Of a DNA stretch of 10,379 bases, positions 1-7,465 are shown piece by piece. The translations under genes and the position numbers were made by a program. The first letter of the stretch is position 1; each line of letters opens with the position of its first letter. The DNA comes from an uncultured Bacteroidales bacterium (GTDB lineage: Bacteria; Bacteroidota; Bacteroidia; Bacteroidales; Muribaculaceae): NCBI GenBank assembly GCA_945828175.1, contig CALZQD010000030.1:1-10379 (forward strand), in the 5' to 3' direction. The notes below the pieces were generated by a model that was not told the origin of the DNA, ran no database searches, and saw only the letters and a program-made list of their open reading frames with translations.

Positions 1-90
1 CAAGTCGTAAAATATGTACCAAATCCAAAGTGCATTATTAGCACCCATTTTGACCTATACGCCAATATTTATTATGAAACAGGCTCTAAG

Positions 91-121
91 GGGCGCCCGA
101 CTCTCGATTGAGCGGGCGCCC
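91..121 (-). terminator. GC-rich hairpin downstream of the outer-membrane barrel gene
   Basis: The 9-base arm GGGCGCCCG (91-99) is perfectly complementary to CGGGCGCCC (113-121). Three more pairs (101-103 with 110-112) can extend the stem past a one-base bulge at 100, leaving a six-base loop. It starts about 40 bases beyond the stop codon of the leftward barrel gene, a suitable place for a transcription terminator. The U-rich tail expected of an intrinsic terminator is weak on the minus strand, so it could instead be a 3'-end stabilising hairpin. The rest of 1-162 is AT-rich and shows no gene I can support. Confidence 0.45.
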
Positions 122-162
122 GTCTGCTAATATTACATCTTAAGATTAAATAAAGGCCGAAT

Positions 163-768
163 TTAGAAGAGCCATGCGGCTGTGATAGTCCAGTATTTGT
201 TCTTGCCGTCGATTTTCTCGCCCTGATAGCTCGACATTGTCTCGACTGCCTTTGTCATGCCGAGGCCGTAGCTTGCGCCGACCTGCAGGTGGGTGAAGAG
301 CTGGAGGCCGAGGCCGAAGTTCCAGGCGATATCGGTTTTCTTATTGCTGAAAGCCTCAGAAATAGCGCGTTTCGAGGTCAGGAAAGCAAAGCTGGGACCG
401 GTGAAAACGTAGGGGGTGACAATTTTGCCAACGACGGGGAGGCCGATTTTCCACTTGAAGTTGATGGGGATCTCGATGTAGTCGCTGTTTGACTTCACGC
501 CGTCTTCGGTCTTGAAATTGATGTCTTTGACGCGGCGGACATACATCACCGATGCGTCGAAGGCAAGATTTACAACGGGGATGTTGAATTCAGCCATCAG
601 ACCGCCCGTAAAACCTGCGCGGTTGTCAGAATTGAATACGTCCTCGTTGAACTTCAGTGAGTTGACTTCGACACCCAGACGCGGACCGATGCGGAACTGC
701 GCCGACGCTGCTGACGCCGTCATGACGACCATGACGAGGGCAAGCAATACTCGTTTTAATGCTTTCAT
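163..768 (-). CDS. Outer-membrane beta-barrel protein (PorT/OMP_b-brl family), small barrel
   Basis: The product is a 201-residue exported protein. Residues 1-23 form a classical signal peptide: positive MKALKR, a hydrophobic core, and an ASA-Q cleavage site after residue 23. The mature part opens with FRIGPRLGVEVNSL, and alternating hydrophobic strands separated by polar turns continue to the end. The last stretch, WTITAAWLF, ends in phenylalanine, as outer-membrane barrels recognised by the BAM machinery usually do. Length and strand pattern suggest an eight-stranded barrel of the outer membrane beta-barrel type common in Bacteroidota. The specific role is unknown. The gene is a single unit read leftward, with a good promoter 49 bases before the start and a hairpin after the stop. 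Cell location is confident; any transport or adhesion role would be a guess. Confidence 0.85.
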   Translation of the reverse strand: MKALKRVLLALVMVVMTASAASAQFRIGPRLGVEVNSLKFNEDVFNSDNRAGFTGGLMAEFNIPVVNLAFDASVMYVRRVKDINFKTEDGVKSNSDYIEIPINFKWKIGLPVVGKIVTPYVFTGPSFAFLTSKRAISEAFSNKKTDIAWNFGLGLQLFTHLQVGASYGLGMTKAVETMSSYQGEKIDGKNKYWTITAAWLF

Positions 769-817
769 TGATTTGTAATTTTTATATTAGTTGAAACTTT
801 TTTTTACCTTTCAGCCA

Positions 818-848
818 CAAAGATAATATTTTCGGCCAATCTGACAAA
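818..848 (-). promoter_or_regulatory. Bacteroidota sigma-A-type promoter for the barrel gene
   Basis: Read on the minus strand, TATCTTTG (825 down to 818, followed by T) is a full match to the Bacteroidota -7 consensus TAnnTTTGY. TTTG (848-845) lies 19 bases upstream, the expected spacing for the -33 element. The start codon is 49 bases beyond the -7 box, giving an A/T-rich leader with no evident Shine-Dalgarno sequence. Confidence 0.7.
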
Positions 849-877
849 AAAATCGCAAACATTATCACTCGGCCGCA

Positions 878-899
878 CGTCTATATATGTATAAAGACG
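878..899. promoter_or_regulatory. 22-base imperfect palindrome in the divergent spacer, possible operator
   Basis: The arms CGTCT (878-882) and AGACG (895-899) are complementary, and four inner TATA pairs also match across the dyad, giving 9 of 11 symmetric positions. It lies 41-62 bases before the DUF308 gene and contains TATATATG (882-889), one mismatch from the -7 consensus TAnnTTTG. No TTTG -33 partner is seen at normal spacing. It may be an operator overlapping a weak promoter for the membrane-protein gene, or simply AT-rich chance symmetry. Confidence 0.3.
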
Positions 900-939
900 A
901 AAAACAACATCGTTTAACAACAAACATATCTCTCAAATC

Positions 940-1482
940 ATGAACGCAAAAAGCAACACGCTGACAACCGTCATCTTTTTCATCGCAGGCATACTGCTCA
1001 TAATCTTCAACGAGCGTATCAACCTATTAGCCTGGGTATCGATACTCATAGGCGTCACATTCATCATACCGAGCGCCTACAGCCTCTATGTAAGCCTCAC
1101 GGCCAAAGGCGACAGCACGACCAAGACACAGCTGAGCATCATGTCGGTCGCAGGCCTTGTGCTGGGTCTCTGCATGTGTATCTTCCCTAACGTCTTCGCC
1201 GGCATCTTCGTCTACCTCTTCGCGGCACTGCTGATAATCGGAGGCATCTACCACATACTCATCATCAGCTATATGAGCCGCCCGCTCGTGCTGCCCGGTT
1301 ACCTCTATATCATACCGGCGCTGATGATCCTGTCGGGCGTCATCATCCTTTTCACGAGCCTTCGCGAAATCAATTCGGCCGTGGTGCTCATCACCGGCAT
1401 CGCCCTTGTGCTTTCGGCCATCAACACGATGCTCGAATACCGCAGCCGCCGCGCCCTGCTCAAAAGCTCGGGCCGGCAATAA
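940..1482 (+). CDS. DUF308 / HdeD-like six-helix integral membrane protein
   Basis: The product has 180 residues and is almost entirely membrane-embedded. Hydrophobic segments fall at about 8-23, 29-51, 66-82, 84-110, 119-139 and 145-163, giving six predicted helices in three hairpin-like pairs. This repeated helix-pair layout, with glycine-rich segments such as LFAALLIIGGIYHI, resembles the DUF308 family that includes the enterobacterial acid-stress protein HdeD. The C-terminus is basic (EYRSRRALLKSSGR), which by the positive-inside rule suggests a cytoplasmic tail. The molecular function is unknown, and an acid-stress role should not be assumed for a Bacteroidota homologue. The start is the ATG after an A-rich leader. 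The gene stands between a divergent barrel gene and guaB, which has its own -7 element, so it is probably monocistronic. Confidence 0.75.
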   Translation: MNAKSNTLTTVIFFIAGILLIIFNERINLLAWVSILIGVTFIIPSAYSLYVSLTAKGDSTTKTQLSIMSVAGLVLGLCMCIFPNVFAGIFVYLFAALLIIGGIYHILIISYMSRPLVLPGYLYIIPALMILSGVIILFTSLREINSAVVLITGIALVLSAINTMLEYRSRRALLKSSGRQ

Positions 1483-1532
1483 AATTTGAGCAAGTTTTTA
1501 TTGACACTGAAAAATATTTTGAAAATAATTTG

Positions 1533-1541
1533 TATCTTTGC
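1533..1541 (+). promoter_or_regulatory. -7 promoter element of guaB
   Basis: TATCTTTGC matches the Bacteroidota -7 consensus TAnnTTTGY exactly and lies 27 bases before the guaB ATG. No TTTG is found 19-21 bases upstream: one TTTG at 1518-1521 is too close and TTGAC at 1501 is too far. The -33 half is therefore weak or absent. The surrounding 86-base spacer is very AT-rich and has no clear terminator for the preceding gene. Confidence 0.6.
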
Positions 1542-1550
1542 GCGCAATAA

Positions 1551-3047
<1,497 letters not shown>

Positions 3048-3066
3048 TTGCAAAAATACACTCATT

Positions 3067-3108
3067 CGCGCACGGCAGGCAAAAACCGCGGCCGTGCGCG
3101 GATTTTTT
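3067..3108 (+). terminator. Intrinsic (Rho-independent) terminator of guaB
   Basis: A perfect 10-base GC-rich stem, CGCGCACGGC (3067-3076) with GCCGTGCGCG (3091-3100), encloses a 14-base loop and is followed by GA and six T residues (3103-3108). It begins 20 bases after the guaB stop codon. This is the clearest terminator in the window and separates guaB from the envelope gene block. Confidence 0.88.
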
Positions 3109-3132
3109 ATGCCACGAAAAACAATAAATCAA

Positions 3133-3164
3133 TGTGCGCAGCGTTAATTATAACGTATATTTGT
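3133..3164 (+). promoter_or_regulatory. Promoter of the first peptidyl-prolyl isomerase gene
   Basis: TATATTTGT (3156-3164) matches the Bacteroidota -7 consensus TAnnTTTGY. TGTG (3133-3136), a three-of-four match to TTTG, sits 19 bases upstream as a possible -33 element. The ATG at 3182 is only 18 bases past the -7 box, so the leader of the mRNA would be very short. Confidence 0.6.
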
Positions 3165-3181
3165 AAAAACTCTAATCCACA

Positions 3182-5128
3182 ATGAAGAAATACATTTTTA
3201 GTACTGTTGCCATCGTCGCCGCCGGACTCTCGGTTTATGCCGCTGCAGCCGCCGCAGACGACCCGGTGCTGATGACTGTCAACAACCACGACATCAGACT
3301 CAGCGAGTTTGAGTACCTTTATAATAAGAACAACTCACAGCAGCTGACCAAGCAGCCGATTGATGAATATATCGGCATGTTTGTCGACTACAAGCTGAAG
3401 GTCGCCGACGCCGAGGCCGCCGGCATCGACACGACAGCCGCATTTCTCACAGAATACAACCAGTTCCGCAACGACCTGGCAGCTCCGCTGCTCAAAGACA
3501 AGGCCGTCGAAGACTCGCTGCTTCATCAGGCCTACAGCCACTATGGCGAGGAAATCGACGTCAGCCACATCATGTTCTTCACCGACGACACATCGAAGGA
3601 AGCCGACGACGAATACCGCAACCGCGCCGAAGCCGTGCGCGACTCGATTCTTGCCGGCCAGATAACTTTCGAGGAGGCAGCAGCACGCCACTCAGTCGAC
3701 CGCGGCACACGAAACCGCGGCGGCCACATGGGCTGGATTGCCGCAGGCAGAGTGCCCTGGGGCTTTGAGGAAGTTGCCTACGAGACCCCCGTCGGCGCAC
3801 TGTCGCACGCAGCCAACTCGGGCCAGTTCTACCACATCATCAAGGTCAACGCCCGTCGTCCGGCACGAGGCGAAGTCAAGGCGCGCCACATAATCCGCCT
3901 CACGCAGGGAGCTTCGGAGGAGGAGACCGCCCGTCAGAAGGAAGTCATCGACTCATTATATAACGCCATCATGGCCGGCGACGATTTCGCCGTCGTAGCC
4001 AAGGAATACTCTCAGGACGGCACCGCAGCCAAAGGCGGTGACCTCGGCTGGTTTGGCGCCGGCATGATGATTGCCGAATTCGACAGCGTCGCCTTCAACA
4101 CCCCGAAAGGCGAAATCTCGAAGCCGTTCAAAACAGCATTCGGCTGGCACATCGTTCAGCCTACCGACCGCCGTCAGACACCGAGCTACGACGAGCTGCT
4201 TCCCAAGCTCAAAGAGAGCATGGCGAGCGACAACCGCGGCACCCTCGCCGCCCGCAGCTCGCTGCGCCGCTTCATCAAGCAATATAACTCTCACCTCATC
4301 GACGAGAACCTCGACAAAATCGAGGGCATGATCGCCGCCAATCCCGAAGGCCTTGACTCGACGATGCGCGCCACGCTCGCCGTCACCGACATCGACGTAG
4401 CCGAAGTCAACGGCAAGCCCGTCAAACTGAGCGAGGTAATGGCCGAGCTGCCCGTCTCTGTCGCCCTTAACGCCAAGAACGGCCGCCAGCTCATCAGCTC
4501 GACGGCAACAGACATGCTTGAGAAACGCACCCTCGAATGTGCCGCCGAAGACCTCGCGCTGACCGACACCGACTACCGCAACCTGCTCAACGAATACCGC
4601 GACGGCATACTGCTCTTCGAAATCTCGAACCGCAACGTCTGGGACAAGGCCAACAAAGACAAGGAAGGCCTCGAGAAGTTCTTCAAGAAGAACATCAAGA
4701 ATTATGCCTGGGACAAGCCCCGCTTCAAAGGCTACATCATCTTCACGACCAACGACTCGCTGCTCAACGCCGCCTATAACTACGCCGATTCGCTGGAGAC
4801 AATCGACCCTGCCGTCTTCGCCCGCGACATGCGCGCCAAATTCGGCCGCGACCTGAGAGTCGAACGCGTGATAGCCGCCGAGGGTGACAACCCCATCACC
4901 GACTACCTCGCCTTCGGCGCCGAGAAGCCCGTCAACGAGAAGACCCACTGGACTCACTACCGCGCCTTCCGCGGCGAGATGCTCGACGCTCCGCGTGAGG
5001 TCGCCGACGTCCGTGGCAAAGTGACGGCCGACTACCAGCAGTATCTCGAAAAAGAATGGCTCAAACGCCTCCACAAGAAATATAAAGTCAAAATCAACAA
5101 GAAAGTGCTCGACAGCATTTCAAAATGA
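3182..5128 (+). CDS. Periplasmic peptidyl-prolyl isomerase/chaperone with two parvulin domains (PpiC/SurA type)
   Basis: The product is a 648-residue exported protein. A signal peptide covers about residues 1-25 (MKKYIFSTVAIVAAGLSVYA core, then an alanine-rich cleavage zone). A SurA/PpiD-like helical arm follows (about 27-120). Two parvulin domains come next. The first is about 125-225, with VSHIMFF, GGHMGWIAAG (180-189) and FYHIIKV. The second is about 232-330, with VKARHIIRL, GGDLGWFGAG (285-294) and FGWHIVQ. The remaining 300 residues are lysine-rich and mostly helical, with a second chaperone-like region. Parvulins catalyse cis-trans isomerisation of X-Pro bonds, and SurA-type proteins escort unfolded outer-membrane proteins across the periplasm. 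The gene has its own promoter and overlaps the next gene by four bases (ATGA), implying translational coupling. Family is certain; the specific clients are inferred. Confidence 0.92.
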   Translation: MKKYIFSTVAIVAAGLSVYAAAAAADDPVLMTVNNHDIRLSEFEYLYNKNNSQQLTKQPIDEYIGMFVDYKLKVADAEAAGIDTTAAFLTEYNQFRNDLAAPLLKDKAVEDSLLHQAYSHYGEEIDVSHIMFFTDDTSKEADDEYRNRAEAVRDSILAGQITFEEAAARHSVDRGTRNRGGHMGWIAAGRVPWGFEEVAYETPVGALSHAANSGQFYHIIKVNARRPARGEVKARHIIRLTQGASEEETARQKEVIDSLYNAIMAGDDFAVVAKEYSQDGTAAKGGDLGWFGAGMMIAEFDSVAFNTPKGEISKPFKTAFGWHIVQPTDRRQTPSYDELLPKLKESMASDNRGTLAARSSLRRFIKQYNSHLIDENLDKIEGMIAANPEGLDSTMRATLAVTDIDVAEVNGKPVKLSEVMAELPVSVALNAKNGRQLISSTATDMLEKRTLECAAEDLALTDTDYRNLLNEYRDGILLFEISNRNVWDKANKDKEGLEKFFKKNIKNYAWDKPRFKGYIIFTTNDSLLNAAYNYADSLETIDPAVFARDMRAKFGRDLRVERVIAAEGDNPITDYLAFGAEKPVNEKTHWTHYRAFRGEMLDAPREVADVRGKVTADYQQYLEKEWLKRLHKKYKVKINKKVLDSISK

Positions 5129-6006
5129 CAAAACGACATCTTATACCGGCGCTTTTCGGCGCTGCCGTCATCGCGCTCGGACTGCCATCGTGCAGTTCGG
5201 GCGTTGACGCTTCTCAAAGCGACGTGCTCGTCAGGCTCGGCAACGCGACCCTGACGCGCGACGAGCTGTGCCGCGACCTGCCCCGCGGCCTCTCGGAGCA
5301 GGACAGTCTGAAATATTCGCGAGCCTACATAGCCTCGTGGATTGAAAACCGGCTTATCACCGACGTCGCGGCCGACGAAATCGACACCAAGGAAATCGAC
5401 CGTCTGACCGAAGACTACCGCCGCCAGCTCATAGCTCTCGAATACCGGCGCCTGATGTATGAGACCCACGCTGGCAACGAGCCCGTCGAAGACTCGCTCC
5501 GGGCCTACTATAACAGCCACAACCGCGAGTTTATACTCGAGCGCCCGCTCGTCAGAGGCATATACCTCAAGGTGCCCGACGACGCGCCCAACCTTGGCGT
5601 CATCAAGCGCCTCTACCGCTCGAGCCGGCGCGACGACATCGACCGCCTCGAAAAAGAGGTGCTGACATCGGCGATACACTACGACTACTTCCGCGACAAA
5701 TGGGTCGACTGGGAGCAGATCGAGTCGCACATCCCCTATGACTTCGGCGCCTCGGGCGACAAATTCCTCAGCGGCCGCACCCACTTCGAGACATCGGCCG
5801 GCGGCTTCACTTACCTGCTCGAAATCAACGACATGCTGCCCGCAGGTGCGATAATGCCCTTCGAGAACGCGCGACAGATGATTACCGACCGCCTCAACGC
5901 CAACCGCCGCCGCGAATACGACGAGCGACTGCGCCGCGACCTCTACGACGAAGCGCTGAAATCGGGTAAGCTCGAAATCTTTGTCGATAACGTTAAAAAT
6001 GTGTAA
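5125..6006 (+). CDS. Lipoprotein resembling a SurA/PpiC chaperone arm, no parvulin domain
   Basis: The product has 293 residues. The N-terminus has a lipoprotein signal: basic MTKRH, a hydrophobic core, and LPSC with the lipidated cysteine at residue 23. The mature part is charged and largely helical (ARG/ASP/GLU-rich), with the segment VLVRLGNATLTRDEL (34-48) resembling the start of PpiC/SurA N-terminal domains, in which a short strand pair precedes helices. I see none of the parvulin signatures (no HI-L motif, no GG-LGW, no FGWHI), so isomerase activity is not expected. Its start overlaps the stop of the upstream double-parvulin gene, which suggests the two products are made together and may act together at a membrane. 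The +2 to +6 residues (SSGVD) are not the acidic cluster typical of surface-exposed Bacteroides lipoproteins, so a periplasm-facing location is more likely. The partner role is inferred. Confidence 0.75.
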   Translation: MTKRHLIPALFGAAVIALGLPSCSSGVDASQSDVLVRLGNATLTRDELCRDLPRGLSEQDSLKYSRAYIASWIENRLITDVAADEIDTKEIDRLTEDYRRQLIALEYRRLMYETHAGNEPVEDSLRAYYNSHNREFILERPLVRGIYLKVPDDAPNLGVIKRLYRSSRRDDIDRLEKEVLTSAIHYDYFRDKWVDWEQIESHIPYDFGASGDKFLSGRTHFETSAGGFTYLLEINDMLPAGAIMPFENARQMITDRLNANRRREYDERLRRDLYDEALKSGKLEIFVDNVKNV

Positions 6007-6035
6007 CAGACAGCCGTTAAAACGCCACTCGCGGC

Positions 6036-6065
6036 TTTGATTGCCACAATTTAGTTTATCTTTGC
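6036..6065 (+). promoter_or_regulatory. Internal promoter before the second SurA-like gene
   Basis: TATCTTTGC (6057-6065) is a full match to the Bacteroidota -7 consensus, and TTTG (6036-6039) lies 17 bases upstream, slightly shorter than the usual 19-21. The ATG at 6087 is 22 bases beyond the box. A weak AGCCG/CGGCT inverted repeat (6012-6016 with 6032-6036) lies just ahead and could be a partial attenuator for the upstream pair. The remaining spacer holds nothing else I can recognise. Confidence 0.65.
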
Positions 6066-6086
6066 AAGATAATCAAGACTTTCTTT

Positions 6087-7445
6087 ATGAAACTGATAAG
6101 AACCATCACTATGCTTACGGGCCTGTTTGCCGCTCTCGGCGCAGGCGCACAGAACAATATCGCAGAAGAAGTCGCCTGGGTCATAGGCGACGAACCCATC
6201 TATAAATCAGAAATCGAACGCGCCTATCAGGACATGCAGCAGGACCGCGTGCCCATCAACGGCGACCCCTACTGCGTCATTCCCGAGCAGCTCGCCATCG
6301 AGCGCCTCTTCCTCAACCAGGCCGACATCGACACCATCGAGGTGCAGGAGGCCATGATACAACAGCAGACCGACGCCCAGATGAACTATCTGATCGCCAA
6401 CCTCGGTTCGCGCGAGAAGGTCGAGCAGTATTTCAGAAAGCCCTTCCCCGAAATCCGCGACTACTATGCGACCAACATGCGCAACCGCTACCGTATCAGC
6501 CAGGTGCGCAACAACCTCACCAAGAACCTCAAGGTGACGCCTGCCGACGTGCGCCGCTACTTCGACCGCCTGCCGGCCGACAGCATCCCGTCGGTGCCCC
6601 TGCAGGTCGAGGTGCAGATAATCACCCTCAACCCCGTGATACCGCGCGAAGAGATTGACAACGTCAAGGCCCGTCTGCGCGACTACGCCGACCGCGTCAA
6701 CCGCGGAGAGAGCGAGTTCTCGACCCTGGCCATCCTCTACTCCGAGGCACCCGAAGGCATCCGTGGCGGTGAAATCGGCTTCATGGGCCGCGGCCAGCTC
6801 GTGCCCGAGTATGCGGCTGTCGCCTTCAACCTCAACGACACCAAGAAGGTATCGAAAATCGTCGAGACCGAATACGGCTTCCACATCATACAGCTCATCG
6901 AGAAACGCGGCGACCGCATCAACACCCGCCACATCCTTCTCAAGCCGAAAGTCGCCGAGAAAGACCTCGTGACAGCCATCGAGCGCCTCGACTCGGTCAG
7001 AGCCGACATCGTCAACGAGAAACGTTTCACTTTCGAAGAGGCCGCCCGCTACATCTCGCAGGATAAAGATACGCGATTCAGCAACGGCACGATGGTCAAC
7101 GCCGAGACAGGCACGACACGATTCGAGATGTCGCAGCTTCCCCAGGAAATCGCCAGGGCCGTCGCCACGCTTCAGCCCGGCGAGATTTCAAAGCCCTTCA
7201 TAATGAAAGACCCCAAGCGCGACCGCGACATCGTGGCCATGGTCAAGCTGACCAACCGCATCGACGCCCATGCCGCCAACCTCGCCGACGACTACCAGCA
7301 GATCAAGAACATGTATGAGGAGTCGGCCAAACAGAAGATTGTCGACGACTGGCTCGAGAAGAAAATCGAAGAGACCTATGTCAGAATCGAAGACGGCTGG
7401 CGCGGCTGCGACTTCGAGCACAAAGGCTGGGTCAAGTCAAGATAA
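6087..7445 (+). CDS. SurA-like periplasmic chaperone with one good and one degenerate parvulin domain
   Basis: The product has 452 residues, close to the length of enterobacterial SurA. A signal peptide ends at AGA-Q (cleavage after residue 21). The SurA N-terminal domain starts at once with IAEEVAWVIGDEPIYKSEIE (25-44), the usual strand-pair opening, and runs helically to about 165. Parvulin domain 1 (about 172-275) carries GGEIGFMGRGQLVPEY (227-242) and YGFHIIQL (263-270). Parvulin domain 2 (about 278-388) begins with the family motif NTRHILLKP, but the usual GG-LGW segment is replaced by SNGTMVN (332-338), so its fold is likely kept while its activity is doubtful. A helical C-terminal segment follows, as in SurA, where it packs against the N-domain. 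It has its own promoter and is followed after 20 bases by the OstA-like gene. A role in outer-membrane protein maturation is inferred from the family. Confidence 0.92.
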   Translation: MKLIRTITMLTGLFAALGAGAQNNIAEEVAWVIGDEPIYKSEIERAYQDMQQDRVPINGDPYCVIPEQLAIERLFLNQADIDTIEVQEAMIQQQTDAQMNYLIANLGSREKVEQYFRKPFPEIRDYYATNMRNRYRISQVRNNLTKNLKVTPADVRRYFDRLPADSIPSVPLQVEVQIITLNPVIPREEIDNVKARLRDYADRVNRGESEFSTLAILYSEAPEGIRGGEIGFMGRGQLVPEYAAVAFNLNDTKKVSKIVETEYGFHIIQLIEKRGDRINTRHILLKPKVAEKDLVTAIERLDSVRADIVNEKRFTFEEAARYISQDKDTRFSNGTMVNAETGTTRFEMSQLPQEIARAVATLQPGEISKPFIMKDPKRDRDIVAMVKLTNRIDAHAANLADDYQQIKNMYEESAKQKIVDDWLEKKIEETYVRIEDGWRGCDFEHKGWVKSR

Positions 7446-7465
7446 AACACTAAGAACGATACATT

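Noticed and set aside
1-111. A frame open from the window edge, ending at a TGA (109-111), that could be the tail of a truncated gene
   Set aside because: It is only 36 codons, AT-rich unlike the neighbouring coding DNA, matches nothing I recognise, and would end inside the GC hairpin. It cannot be excluded, since the window starts here, but support is too thin.
14-130. A 38-codon ATG frame on the plus strand
   Set aside because: It runs through the hairpin, has no promoter or start context and no protein-like pattern.
3956-5074. A 372-codon open frame on the minus strand, opposite the first isomerase gene
   Set aside because: GC-rich codon bias on the sense strand (many GAC, GTC, GCC codons) keeps the antisense frame open. 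Its product is Val/Gly/Ala/Glu-rich with no recognisable motif, and the sense strand encodes clear parvulin domains.
6207-6932. A 241-codon minus-strand open frame inside the SurA-like gene, and similar frames in guaB and the OstA-like gene
   Set aside because: These have the same composition-driven antisense openness; the sense-strand proteins have strong family motifs throughout.
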